NCBI RefSeq assembly: GCF_014651675.1 | Contig: NZ_BMXI01000015.1 | Location: forward strand, 1 to 64,000 | Direction of reading: 5' to 3' | Length of the DNA: 64,000 nucleotides | Source: Roseibacillus persicicus | GTDB lineage: Bacteria; Verrucomicrobiota; Verrucomicrobiia; Verrucomicrobiales; Akkermansiaceae | Shown here: positions 53,404-62,208 of the stretch, one piece after another | How the letters are laid out: each line of letters begins with the position of its first letter | Position numbering within the stretch: the stretch's first letter is position 1 | The notes under the pieces: model-generated | Databases searched by the model: none | Seen by the model: only the letters and a program-made list of their open reading frames with translations | What the model was told of the DNA's origin: nothing | Program-made: the position numbers and the translations under genes

Positions 53404-56400
53404 ATGAAAAATATTCTAACTTTGCTCGCTGTTTTTTTGTGTTGTCTGGTGAACCCGGTGGTCGCGTTTTCGCCTCATCCTCAGTCCATTATCGCTGGTG
53501 AAGGCAGATTTGGTTATTCGACCGAGACTCGGATCTTCTACGAGACAAGAGTCTCTCCTCGTGCAATCGAAAGCACGCTGCGACCTCTCGCTGAGGTCTT
53601 TGCCGGGGAGCTAGAGATCCTCACCGGGATCAAGCCCCTGCTCGTTGAGAAGAGTGGGAACGTGGAACCTGCAAGTGGCGATATCTCTTTGGAGTTTTCA
53701 GCAGTTCCCGGTGACTTGGTATTGAGCGAAGAGGACGAGGATCAATCCTATGTGCTCGAGGTGGGTGAGTCGGTCAAGATAGAGGGGGCGTATTACAAAG
53801 GGATATCTTACGGAACGGTCACCTTCTTACAGGCACTGGAGGAATCGGAGGGCTCGTATTCGGTTCCGCAGATGACGATCTCGGACTCTCCTGCTGCGGA
53901 ATACCGCACGGTGATGATTGATGTCGCCCGCCAACCCTCTGGGCTCGGGATGTTGAAGGAGGTTGTTCGCCTGGCTCGTCAGTTCAAGCTTCGCTACGTT
54001 CAGCTTCACCTCACAGACGACCAGCACTTCACCTTTCCCTTCAGTCCCGTTACCGATAATCTCAGCAACAATTTCACCTATAGCCGGGCCGAGTTGTTAG
54101 ACCTTGTTGAATACGCGGATGCGAGGGGAGTGACCCTGATACCCGAGTTGGATCTTCCGGGCCATTCTTCGAGATTGCGTGAGTCCGGTTATCTCAATCC
54201 ATCAGCGAATGATGCGGATGTGGCGGCGCCAGCCAATTATTCAAAAATAGAGGCAATCATTGATGATATGTTGAGCGTATTCGTGAACTCACCCTACTTT
54301 CATATCGGAGGGGATGAGTCTCAGGCTGGCTCCGCACTGGAGCCGTTCTTGGCAAATATCAATGAGCACCTTCGCGGAACTCCCGTGGGCGGAAAACGGA
54401 GGATGTTAGTCTGGGAGGGCTTTCATGGCGCACCTGTCAATTCTCTCCCCGCGACTGGCGATGATCGAGTGATCGTGCTTTCTTGGGAATCTTCCTATAA
54501 CGCGCCATGGGACCTCCTCAACGCCGGCTATACCGTGGTCAACGCCTCGTGGAAGCCGCTCTATGTGGTGGGCAATCGCTCTGGCGTTCGTTACGCGCAC
54601 TCCCTCCAGCGGATGTGGTCGCCGGAGGTGATTCACACTTGGAACAAGGATACCTTCATGCATTGGGAGCCCGGCCGTCCGGTGTTCGAAGACGCGGGAC
54701 CCAACGACCCGGATGACGATGACGGGGTCTGGGACGCCAATTGGATTGAGCGTCAAGATCAAGTCATTGGAGGGCAAATGCTCAGCTGGGAACAGAATGA
54801 AAAGAGCATCGTCGGAGACCTCCTGCCCCGCTTGCCGGTGATGGCGGATCGCTTGTGGAATCCAGTGGATAGCGAGGATTATGCTGGCTTCGAGGTTCGC
54901 TTGGCGGGGGTGAGAGAAAAGGCTTTGGCCATTGTGCATCCCGTGGAAATTCTGCCCCTCAGCGAGGACCCCGAGGCCTTTCTATCCAACCCGGATTATC
55001 GCAACTACACCGGCGACAGTGTTTCGATTGAGCTACGCAACCGCACCAAGATACCCGGCACGATTCGTTATGAAGTGGGGGGCTCTAACAACTCTCTCAG
55101 TGCTTTGAATTTTGACGAAATTCCCGAGACCACGCCGACGAGCACGGCCTACTCGGGTGAATTCAATCGCACCGGTGGCTTCGGGATTCGCGCGGCATTG
55201 TATCGCCAGGATACTGGCGAGCTAGTGGATGGACACGATTATCAGTTTTTCAGCAATCTGGAGAATCGGGTGCGAGTGACGTCCTATCACGTTCCCCGTC
55301 GTCCGCTTGGGCAGGTGCCGGATTTGGCGAGTTATGAGCAGACGGAGATCAAGGCGGTTTACGAACTTCCGATTCTCCATGGCCCCTATATTCACACCGA
55401 GAGTATCGGTCAAAAGCACGATGCGATTCTCACCGTGCCGGGAACTGGAGAGTATGAGTTTGAGCTCCGGACCAACCAGGGACGCGGGAGCTTCTATCTT
55501 GATCTCAACAAGAATGGTCTTTGGGATGCCGATGAGTTGCTCATCGCGGATACGACTCCGGATGAAGCGGCCAAGGACGCTCGCGTCGTGCTCAATGCCG
55601 GCGAATATCGTTTCCGCTTGGACCACGTGACGAATCCTATTGGTGCCACGATTCTTTTGGGTATGGAAGGCCCGGGAACGGGCGGGAGAAAGGACATTCA
55701 GGAATATCTGAGCCTCCCGAATGAACCAGTTGGTCCTCCCATTGAACCACAGCCGCTGAATCCTGCAGACGAGGCCGTCGGTATTACGCCTGACGCGCCT
55801 TTCCTTTGGACCGCGAATGGTGCGACCAGCTACGAGGTCTATCTTTGGCGGACCAGCCAACCAGAACCCACCATGCCTACCGCGACGGTTTTTGGCAGTT
55901 TCTACGAGCACGACGGGCTGGATGAGCTCACAGCCTATTCTTGGAAAATCGTCTCACACAACGAATTGGGTTCAACGACTAGTTCGATCTGGAACTTTAC
56001 GACCGGAGCTCGGCCTGAGATTGGAGCTCTTTTGCTGCATGAGGAGTTTGATGGCTATTCGCCCGGTTCGATCATCGGGCAAGCCGCCCAAGGGTATGGG
56101 TTGACAGGGAACTGGGAATTCGGCGGGAGCGAAGGCTCTTTTGAGCTGGGACCTGGCCTTTCGGGAGAAAATGGCTTGCTGGTGACCGCCACCGGTGCGG
56201 GTGATCTGGATGGTAAAATTGCGCATACCGTCGAGGAGTGGGGCAGCGGGGTTCTCTACCTCAGCTATCTTTGGTATGAGACGTCGTTCTGGGGTCATGT
56301 CTACGTTTCCGGTGGGGGCAGTTGGGAGGGGGCGTTCGGACATGCTTGGACGAGAGCCTGGGGAATCAATAACGCGAGCGAAGGAGTTGCCTATGATTTG

Positions 56401-56853
56401 AACCGCACCTACCGGCTGGTGGCTAGGATAGACTTCGACGAGGGGAGCACTACGATGTGGGCCGACCCACTTGCTGAGTCTGACCTCCCGGTCGCGTTCA
56501 AGAATGAAGCGCAGGCGGCCCTCCCTCGTAGCTTAATCCTACGATTCTATGGAACCGATGGAACTATTGATGACCTCCGGGTTGGAACCAGTTTCGAGGG
56601 AGTGATTGCTGATTTAAGCAATCGCGAACTTGAGCTACTCAGCTTCACTTTGCAGGGGACGCAAGGAACATTGAGCTTTCGTGGAAGCGTGGGGGTGAGT
56701 TCCTGGCGAGTGATGGCTTCGACGGATTTGGTAGCCTTCGATATTGATGAGACCTCCAACGCGGTGATTACGGAAGACAGCCCCGGAATCTACACTGCGG
56801 AGCTCGACCTAACTGGTTTTCCCGACCGATATTTTCTGCGGGTGGAGGGGTAG
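53404..56853 (+). CDS. Secreted multi-module GH20 beta-N-acetylhexosaminidase
   Basis: 1149 residues with a signal peptide (MKNILTLLAVFLCCLVNPVVA). GH20 N-domain about 25-160, then the barrel with HLTDDQHFTFPF and the intact HIGGDE (His300, Asp304, Glu305). A C-terminal beta region with calcium-type DLNKNGLWDADE (about 690-710) matches the GH20 at 21451 closely. It then adds one fibronectin III-like repeat (about 785-870), one jelly-roll (about 875-1065) and a terminal beta module, all of the kinds in the protein at 44458. It lacks the N-terminal LamG of its paralogue. The enzyme part should cut terminal beta-GlcNAc/GalNAc and the tail should bind glycan or surface. Operator site G lies upstream. 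Confidence 0.92.
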   Translation: MKNILTLLAVFLCCLVNPVVAFSPHPQSIIAGEGRFGYSTETRIFYETRVSPRAIESTLRPLAEVFAGELEILTGIKPLLVEKSGNVEPASGDISLEFSAVPGDLVLSEEDEDQSYVLEVGESVKIEGAYYKGISYGTVTFLQALEESEGSYSVPQMTISDSPAAEYRTVMIDVARQPSGLGMLKEVVRLARQFKLRYVQLHLTDDQHFTFPFSPVTDNLSNNFTYSRAELLDLVEYADARGVTLIPELDLPGHSSRLRESGYLNPSANDADVAAPANYSKIEAIIDDMLSVFVNSPYFHIGGDESQAGSALEPFLANINEHLRGTPVGGKRRMLVWEGFHGAPVNSLPATGDDRVIVLSWESSYNAPWDLLNAGYTVVNASWKPLYVVGNRSGVRYAHSLQRMWSPEVIHTWNKDTFMHWEPGRPVFEDAGPNDPDDDDGVWDANWIERQDQVIGGQMLSWEQNEKSIVGDLLPRLPVMADRLWNPVDSEDYAGFEVRLAGVREKALAIVHPVEILPLSEDPEAFLSNPDYRNYTGDSVSIELRNRTKIPGTIRYEVGGSNNSLSALNFDEIPETTPTSTAYSGEFNRTGGFGIRAALYRQDTGELVDGHDYQFFSNLENRVRVTSYHVPRRPLGQVPDLASYEQTEIKAVYELPILHGPYIHTESIGQKHDAILTVPGTGEYEFELRTNQGRGSFYLDLNKNGLWDADELLIADTTPDEAAKDARVVLNAGEYRFRLDHVTNPIGATILLGMEGPGTGGRKDIQEYLSLPNEPVGPPIEPQPLNPADEAVGITPDAPFLWTANGATSYEVYLWRTSQPEPTMPTATVFGSFYEHDGLDELTAYSWKIVSHNELGSTTSSIWNFTTGARPEIGALLLHEEFDGYSPGSIIGQAAQGYGLTGNWEFGGSEGSFELGPGLSGENGLLVTATGAGDLDGKIAHTVEEWGSGVLYLSYLWYETSFWGHVYVSGGGSWEGAFGHAWTRAWGINNASEGVAYDLNRTYRLVARIDFDEGSTTMWADPLAESDLPVAFKNEAQAALPRSLILRFYGTDGTIDDLRVGTSFEGVIADLSNRELELLSFTLQGTQGTLSFRGSVGVSSWRVMASTDLVAFDIDETSNAVITEDSPGIYTAELDLTGFPDRYFLRVEG

Positions 56854-56940
56854 GATGCTTGAGCTCTGTCTTTCAGTTGACCTCCGTCGTTATTCTTTCG
56901 GGGAGGCCTTTGGCTCCTACTGGCACCCACTGGCGACAAG

Positions 56941-57237
56941 CTACGAGAGGATGTCGAGCAGCTCGCCGATGGAGTGCTTGCTTTCCAAAGAGTGCTTCAG
57001 ACGCTTCTTTCGATTGATGGTGTAAATGTTACGCCGGCCGTCTTTCTTGATTTTGATGACCCCGTCCTCGGTCAATTCAGAGAGGATGCGTTGCACTGCT
57101 CTTTGGGTGATTCCGACTTGAGTTGCCATGTCGGAGATGCGCAGGGTGGGTTCACGCGAGAGAACAACCAAGATATGGAAATGGTTGGTCAAGAAGGTCC
57201 ATTGGGTCTTTTTCGCTGGTTCGCCGTTAGTTGCCAT
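56941..57237 (-). CDS. Winged-helix transcriptional regulator
   Basis: About 98 residues from ATG 57237 (MATNGEPAKK); a longer frame reaches 57279. The middle is a clear winged helix: ISDMATQVGITQRAVQRILSELTEDGVIKIKKDGRRN. Such small proteins repress nearby genes in MarR/ArsR fashion; no metal-binding Cys is present. It follows sbtB on the same strand after 78 bases and may therefore control the bicarbonate genes. No direct evidence shows what it senses. Confidence 0.82.
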   Translation of the reverse strand: MATNGEPAKKTQWTFLTNHFHILVVLSREPTLRISDMATQVGITQRAVQRILSELTEDGVIKIKKDGRRNIYTINRKKRLKHSLESKHSIGELLDILS

Positions 57238-57315
57238 AAAGGGTGAAGTTGAATTCTTGAATGAAAAAGCATGATTCAAGAGTCAGGGGAACTCAAGTCC
57301 TAAGGTGAATGCTGA

Positions 57316-57645
57316 CTAGCTGCTTTTTGATTGAGAGGGTTGAGCGAACTTGCCTCCACGTAACACCGCCACATCGCTCAGCCAAGCGATAACGGCGTAG
57401 TTGTCGAAGAACTGGGCCGAGATTCGTTCCAGGATTTGCTCAGCCCCTTGGGGGGAGATGATGGCCTCGATTTTCAGGTTGGGACCTTCCCAGTCGCTGG
57501 CCCGCACTCCGCGGGAGCCTTCGCCTTCCACCCGGCTGATGGTGAATCCGGTGATGTGATGCTCTTTCAGCAGCGTGATGATCTGTTCCTTCAGGAGGTT
57601 CTCCGTCACGATGGTGAGGAGCTTCATGGTGGTGGTTTGGGACAT
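57316..57645 (-). CDS. P-II-like regulator of SbtA (SbtB-like)
   Basis: 109 residues with a P-II ferredoxin-like fold: KLLTIVTENLLKEQIITLLKEHHITGFTISRV then a T-loop-like segment (EGEGSRGVRASDWEG) and a C-terminal strand. It starts two bases after the sbtA stop. P-II-like partners next to SbtA bind adenine nucleotides and adjust bicarbonate uptake in cyanobacteria, and the same role is inferred here. An alternative start is the Met at 57627 (MKLL). The tail after RGGKF is Ser/Gln-rich and not conserved. Confidence 0.82.
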   Translation of the reverse strand: MSQTTTMKLLTIVTENLLKEQIITLLKEHHITGFTISRVEGEGSRGVRASDWEGPNLKIEAIISPQGAEQILERISAQFFDNYAVIAWLSDVAVLRGGKFAQPSQSKSS

Positions 57646-57647
57646 AA

Positions 57648-58595
57648 CTAGGAGAAGTGTTGCGCGATTTTCAGGAAAAGGGGAATCCCGATTGCGAGGT
57701 TGAAGGGAAAGGTGACTCCCAGGGATAGGGTGAGATAGATGCCGGGGCTGGCCTTCGGGAGGGCGATTCGAACTGCCGCGGGGGCCGCGATGTAGGAGGC
57801 ACTACCCACCATGGCACCGAAGACGGCCGATCCTCCCGCGTTCATCCCGACCATGGTGGCTGCGATGGTGGCCACGCTGCCGTGGATGGTGGGGAGGAGG
57901 CAACCGGCGACAATCAGTCGCCAGCCGGCGGTCTTGAGGTCGCGAATCCGGCTGGCGGCAACCATTCCGAGTTCGAGAAGGAAGAGACAGAGCACTCCCT
58001 TGAACGGAGCGATGAAGAAGGGCGCCACGGTGGCGATTTTTTCTGCTCCACAGGCCCAACCGATGGCGAGACCGCCCATCATCAGGAAGATGCTCTTGCC
58101 CGTGATGACCTCATGGAGAGCGGTTTTAAGTCCACCCGGTTTGCTCTGACGGGCGAGCAATAGGCCAATGATGATACCGGGGATTTCCAGAATGGCGACG
58201 AGGGCGGGGAGGTAGCCACTGGCAGGCATGCCGGCGATTTTGACCGCTTCCAGGGCCGCGACAAAGGTGACCGCCGAGACGGACCCATAGTGCGCGGCAC
58301 AAGCAGCGGCGTTGACCTGGTCCAGTCGGCCGAACTTATTCAGGAGGAGAAAGGCGGAGAGTGGAGTGATAACCCCGAGAGCAAGGGTGAGCGCGATGGG
58401 CCCAAGCAGCTCGCTGGGCGGGGTCTGGGACAGGGAGACCCCTCCCTTTAGCCCAATGGCAAAGAGAAGGTAGATGGAGAGGGCCTGATAGATGGCGCTG
58501 GGGATTTCCAGATCGCTCCGAACCGCTCGGGCGATGATCCCCAGGAGAAAGGCGAGCACGACGGGCGAGATGAGATTTTGAATAACGAGGTCCAA
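57648..58595 (-). CDS. sbtA: Sodium-dependent bicarbonate transporter, SbtA family
   Basis: A 315-residue membrane protein with about 10 transmembrane segments. Features of the SbtA family are LLFAIGLKGGVSLS in the first half, AAHYGSVSAVTFVAALE (the Na+/bicarbonate site region) and FGAMVGSASYIAAPAAVRIALP near the end. It imports bicarbonate with Na+. sbtB follows after two bases and an exported carbonic anhydrase gene precedes it, so the three form an inorganic-carbon supply unit. A terminator lies between it and the anhydrase gene, so it may have its own promoter in only about 45 bases, or rely on read-through. Confidence 0.88.
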   Translation of the reverse strand: MDLVIQNLISPVVLAFLLGIIARAVRSDLEIPSAIYQALSIYLLFAIGLKGGVSLSQTPPSELLGPIALTLALGVITPLSAFLLLNKFGRLDQVNAAACAAHYGSVSAVTFVAALEAVKIAGMPASGYLPALVAILEIPGIIIGLLLARQSKPGGLKTALHEVITGKSIFLMMGGLAIGWACGAEKIATVAPFFIAPFKGVLCLFLLELGMVAASRIRDLKTAGWRLIVAGCLLPTIHGSVATIAATMVGMNAGGSAVFGAMVGSASYIAAPAAVRIALPKASPGIYLTLSLGVTFPFNLAIGIPLFLKIAQHFS

Positions 58596-58640
58596 AGGAA
58601 GAGGGGTGTGTGGTTATCGAGAGAGAGAGAACAGGGGTGA

Positions 58641-58670
58641 AAAAAACGGGCTTTGTGAGGAAAGCCCGTT
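58641..58670 (-). terminator. Intrinsic terminator after the carbonic anhydrase gene
   Basis: AACGGGCTTT (58645-58654), loop GTGAGG, AAAGCCCGTT (58661-58670). A-run at 58640-58646 is a U-tract on the minus strand. Confidence 0.85.
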
Positions 58671-58717
58671 CTTGGTGTGAATCTGATTCGTGAGAATTTT
58701 GGGAGAAGCAGGAGGCT

Positions 58718-59410
58718 TTACTCCTGCAGGGTCACCGCGCCGGTGTGGAGAGAGTAGACCCCGCCCACGATTTTGATTTTTCCTTCCTTCTCCAGGTCGG
58801 CGAGGACTTTGCTGCGTTCGCGGATGTCATCGACGGTGAGAACCACGTTCTTCTCCACCACGTCCGCGACGAACTCCTCGTTCTTGGACGAGCGATCGTC
58901 TTCATGGCCTTCCACCTTGTCAATCGCGGGAGTAATCTGGTCTAAGAGGGTTGTTAGGTTGCCCATCTTGACGTGGTCGCAGGCTCCTTTGACCGCTCCG
59001 CAGGCCTCGTGTCCGAGGACCATGATGACCTTGACCCCGCCAACCACTGCTGCAAATTCCATCGAGCCGAGCTGTTCATCAGTCTCGATATTACCCGCCA
59101 CCCGGCCGACGAAGAGGTCGCCAATGCCTTGGTTGAAGACCTGCTCCACAGGCACGCGGGAGTCGACGCAGGATAGGATATAGGCTTTTGGAAACTGACC
59201 CGCAGTGCCGGCTTCGCGGCGCACTTCGATATTCGGGTCGATGGATTTTCCGGCCACATAGTCTTTGTTTCCCGCCATCAGATCCGCCATTACCGATTCC
59301 GGAGTCAGGGACTTTTGAGTCTCGGCGGTTGGGGCGACTTTTGCCTCTTCGGCAAAGGCGATGCTGGAGGTCAAGAGGGCGGCGGCGATAGCTAGGTTGG
59401 AGTATTTCAT
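58718..59410 (-). CDS. Exported beta-class carbonic anhydrase
   Basis: 230 residues from ATG 59410 (MKYSNLAIAAALLTSSIAFA, a signal peptide); the longer frame to 59506 has none. Interconverts CO2 and bicarbonate in the periplasm. The zinc ligands are those of beta-class enzymes: Cys81 in CVDSR with Asp83-Arg85, then His134 and Cys137 in HEACG. Placed beside SbtA/SbtB, it could supply bicarbonate to the transporter from CO2. The -strand upstream region (59411-59554) is A/T-rich and separates it from mnhG. Confidence 0.93.
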   Translation of the reverse strand: MKYSNLAIAAALLTSSIAFAEEAKVAPTAETQKSLTPESVMADLMAGNKDYVAGKSIDPNIEVRREAGTAGQFPKAYILSCVDSRVPVEQVFNQGIGDLFVGRVAGNIETDEQLGSMEFAAVVGGVKVIMVLGHEACGAVKGACDHVKMGNLTTLLDQITPAIDKVEGHEDDRSSKNEEFVADVVEKNVVLTVDDIRERSKVLADLEKEGKIKIVGGVYSLHTGAVTLQE

Positions 59411-59554
59411 TTTTCTTTCTTTCGTTGCGGGACCGAACGCGTTTCCGCTCCGGGCCCTTGAGTGCAGCTTCTGCCCGGTTGATTGGTGGGCGGTGCCTGC
59501 GCTCATAATGCTATAGTTGTCGCGTATTTAGAAACGTGCAAATAATTTCGTGTA

Positions 59555-59857
59555 TTATTTTTCTCTTTTTTCCGGTGTGAACGGCATTCTGGTCTTTTCG
59601 GGAACGAGACGACGGGTGATGGCGTGACAGGCGAGGGGAGCGGTCAGAAAGACGAGGAAGACAATGGCAATGGCAACTCCCACACTGGTCGCGGTGCGAA
59701 ACTCCAGCACCGCCGCAATGGCGCAGAGCGCAACCCCCAGGGAGGACGCTTTCGTTGCCGCGTGAATGCGGCAAAAGGAGTCGGGCATGCGGAAGAGGCC
59801 GAGCGAGGCGATGAAAAAGCAGAGGCTACCCAGGAGTAGAAAGAGTTCGGAAATCAT
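59555..59857 (-). CDS. mnhG: Na+/H+ antiporter subunit G
   Basis: 100 residues with three transmembrane segments: SELFLLLGSLCFFIASLGLFRMPDSFCR is the MnhG/MrpG start and RIHAATKASSLGVALCAIA the conserved middle. It is the last subunit of a Mrp-type Na+/H+ antiporter encoded right to left. Its start overlaps mnhF by four bases. The complex exports Na+ in exchange for protons at the cytoplasmic membrane. Confidence 0.92.
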   Translation of the reverse strand: MISELFLLLGSLCFFIASLGLFRMPDSFCRIHAATKASSLGVALCAIAAVLEFRTATSVGVAIAIVFLVFLTAPLACHAITRRLVPEKTRMPFTPEKREK

Positions 59858-60096
59858 GGCTTGATAAGACGGGACAGAATGAGGGTGGAGATGAAGCCGA
59901 GCAGTGCCAGCGTGAAGGCGTAGAGCAGCGAGAGTTCGCTTCGGTTGGTGATGGCCAGCAGGATGGTCAGCCCAAGAAGTTGGAAGGTCGCAATGTCGAC
60001 GACGATAACGCGATCGGCATAGCTCCCGGCCTTGACCAGTCGGGCGAGACTGACCAGGAGGGAGAGGACGAGGAGAAGAGTGGCAGCAGTGAGCAT
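59854..60096 (-). CDS. mnhF: Na+/H+ antiporter subunit F
   Basis: About 80 residues, three membrane helices, with the MnhF segment GSYADRVIVVDIATFQLLGL. ATG 60096 (MLTAATLLLV) is taken as start because the upstream extension to 60186 is polar and overlaps mnhE. Ten bases separate it from the mnhE stop and it overlaps mnhG, so translation is coupled. Confidence 0.9.
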   Translation of the reverse strand: MLTAATLLLVLSLLVSLARLVKAGSYADRVIVVDIATFQLLGLTILLAITNRSELSLLYAFTLALLGFISTLILSRLIKP

Positions 60097-60106
60097 GGAG
60101 ATTTCT

Positions 60107-60427
60107 TTAAATAGGGAGCTTGGCCACGATGGACTCGTAGCGGGATTTGAGGTGGTCGATAACGGGCTGAGGATCGTTGGCTCCATAGAGTGAATGAACG
60201 ATCATGGTGCGGCCGCCTTCTTCCTCGGCCACCGAGACGGTTCCGGGGGTCATGCTGATGAGGCAGGCCAAGAGAAGCCGCTGTCTGGGAGTGAGCGGTT
60301 GCAGGGGCACATTGAGCAGGACGGGGGCGATGCGCTGCCTCGGGAATAAGACATCACGCGCCACCAGGAGGGAACCTGTTAGAACTTCCTTGAGATAGAA
60401 GAGGGGAAAGATGAGGAGGGATTTCAT
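60107..60427 (-). CDS. mnhE: Na+/H+ antiporter subunit E (short)
   Basis: 106 residues, shorter than the usual 150-160 of MnhE. It keeps the family core: YLKEVLTGSLLVARDVL, the LTPRQRLLLACLISMTPGTVSV segment and the MIVHSLYG end. The N-terminal membrane helices of longer MnhE proteins are absent. Start and stop overlap the neighbours in the operon (four bases with mnhD). It assembles with the other Mnh subunits. Confidence 0.88.
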   Translation of the reverse strand: MKSLLIFPLFYLKEVLTGSLLVARDVLFPRQRIAPVLLNVPLQPLTPRQRLLLACLISMTPGTVSVAEEEGGRTMIVHSLYGANDPQPVIDHLKSRYESIVAKLPI

Positions 60428-61911
60428 TTGGACTGCTGAAGAACGGATTCGAGATAGGCGGAGGGATCGAGCAAGGAGCTGGCGGCCTGTTCCGCAAAGG
60501 CGAGGATGGGTCCGGTGCAGAGCCCGACCGCTATCGCGACGAGAGCCAGAACGCCCGAGGTCAGCGCGAGGATGAGGAGCGGGGCGGGCCGGGACTCATT
60601 GGATTCGCCCCAAAAGACAGCGCGCCAAATCTTGAGCATGGAAAAGACGGTGAGAAGACCCACTGCCACAATGGCCGCGGAGGCGACCCATTCTTGTCCA
60701 GCTAGTGAGGCTTGCAGGAGGGCGAATTTGGCAAAGAAGCCAGAAAGGGGAGGGAGGCCGGCCAGGGAAAGAGCGGGCACTGCAAAGAGGAGGGCGATGA
60801 GCGGAGAGCTCCGCGCGACCCCGCTGACTTTGCCGAGGTCGGAGGACCCGGCATGTTTTTCCACCAGGCTGGTGGCGAGAAAGAGGTTGGCTTTCACTAT
60901 GATGTGATGGGCCAGATAGAAGATGCCAGCGGTCAGCGCGAGAGGGGTAAAGAGCGCGAGCGCGAGGGCCATGTAGCCCACCTGACTGATGATGTGAAAG
61001 GACAGGATGCGCCGCATATCTCCCTGGGCCACTGCTCCCAGAACCCCGCCCACCATGGTGAGGATGGCAACGACGAAGAGCAGGTTCTGATGAGGAAAGC
61101 TGGTCCCGTCGGAGAAGACCATCCCGAAGACCCGGTAAAAGGCATAGAGCCCAATCTTGGTCAGCAATCCTGCAAATAGAGCCGAGATGGCGGGCGGGAG
61201 TTGCGGGTAGGCCCGGGGCAGCCAGAAGGCCAAGGGGATGAGCGCGGCCTTGATGCCGAAGGCGCCGAAGAGCAAGGCGGCGGAGCTGTCGATGAGAAAG
61301 GATGATTCCTCTTCCCCAAAGCGCAGGCGCAATTCCGCGAAGTTCAAGGTTCCGGTTTTTCCATAAATGAGCCCCGCTGCGGTGAGAAAGAGCAGGGAGG
61401 ATACGAGGTTGATCACGACATAGCGCCACGCGGCCGCGCGCCCGTCTTTGCCCCGAATCATCGCCATGATGGAGAAGGACGAGAGCAGGAGAACCTCGAA
61501 CCAGACGTAGAGGTTGAAGAGGTCGCCTGTTAGCAAAGCTCCATTGGTTCCCAGGCTCAGTGTGAGAATCAGGGGATAGAGGTGCCGACGCTGATAGTAG
61601 CTCGAGAGAGTATGGGCACAGAAGATGAGGGAGGCCAGAATCACCAGCTGGCAGACCACCAGCATGATGGTGGCAAAGGCATCGGCCACCAGCACGATGC
61701 CGAAAGGCGCGGGCCAGTTTCCGGCATGGACGGCATGGACCGAGCCATCGGCAACGACGGGAACCAGCGCAATGCTGGCTGCGAGGGTTAGGGCGGTGGC
61801 AACGACCGCAGTCCAGGCCGCGGCCTTGGGTCGAGTGGGGAGGCAAAGGGCGACGAGAGCACCGATGAACGGCGTCAGGAGGGCAGCTAAGATGAGAAGT
61901 TGTGGGGTCAT
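60424..61911 (-). CDS. mnhD: Na+/H+ antiporter subunit D
   Basis: 495 residues, about 14 membrane helices. It belongs to the NuoN/MrpD family: the first half has LTGDLFNLYVWFEVLLLSS with the conserved acidic residue, then AWRYVVINLVSSLLFLTAAG and the broken-helix LAHHIIVKANLFL with the conserved Lys. It is one of the two proton-translocating subunits of the complex. Its start overlaps mnhC by four bases. Confidence 0.94.
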   Translation of the reverse strand: MTPQLLILAALLTPFIGALVALCLPTRPKAAAWTAVVATALTLAASIALVPVVADGSVHAVHAGNWPAPFGIVLVADAFATIMLVVCQLVILASLIFCAHTLSSYYQRRHLYPLILTLSLGTNGALLTGDLFNLYVWFEVLLLSSFSIMAMIRGKDGRAAAWRYVVINLVSSLLFLTAAGLIYGKTGTLNFAELRLRFGEEESSFLIDSSAALLFGAFGIKAALIPLAFWLPRAYPQLPPAISALFAGLLTKIGLYAFYRVFGMVFSDGTSFPHQNLLFVVAILTMVGGVLGAVAQGDMRRILSFHIISQVGYMALALALFTPLALTAGIFYLAHHIIVKANLFLATSLVEKHAGSSDLGKVSGVARSSPLIALLFAVPALSLAGLPPLSGFFAKFALLQASLAGQEWVASAAIVAVGLLTVFSMLKIWRAVFWGESNESRPAPLLILALTSGVLALVAIAVGLCTGPILAFAEQAASSLLDPSAYLESVLQQSK

Positions 61912-62201
61912 GAATCGGAGCTGCGAGTCAGAAGAGTGAGGATGAAAGCCAGGATGCCAAAGCCGATGACGATGGCGGTGAGAACAAGGGCTTGGGGGAG
62001 AGGGTCCGCCATGTCGCGCGATGATTTGGAGATGAGCGCGGGAGCGTTTTGCTTCAGCCCCCCGGAAGCGAGGATGATGAGGTTGGCTCCCTGACTGAGA
62101 AGAACCAGTCCGACCACAATGTCGATTTTCGATCCGCCCAAGAGACGGTAGATGCCGGAGGCGATGAGGAGGCCAATTGAGATGGCGATAAGTGTTTCCA
62201 T
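61908..62201 (-). CDS. mnhC: Na+/H+ antiporter subunit C
   Basis: 97 residues, three membrane helices, NuoK-like: IGLLIASGIYRLLGGSKID, GLVLLSQGANLIILASG and ALVLTAIVIGFGILAFIL are the expected MnhC segments. It follows the mnhAB stop by seven bases and overlaps mnhD. Confidence 0.94.
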   Translation of the reverse strand: METLIAISIGLLIASGIYRLLGGSKIDIVVGLVLLSQGANLIILASGGLKQNAPALISKSSRDMADPLPQALVLTAIVIGFGILAFILTLLTRSSDS

Positions 62202-62208
62202 TGATTTG

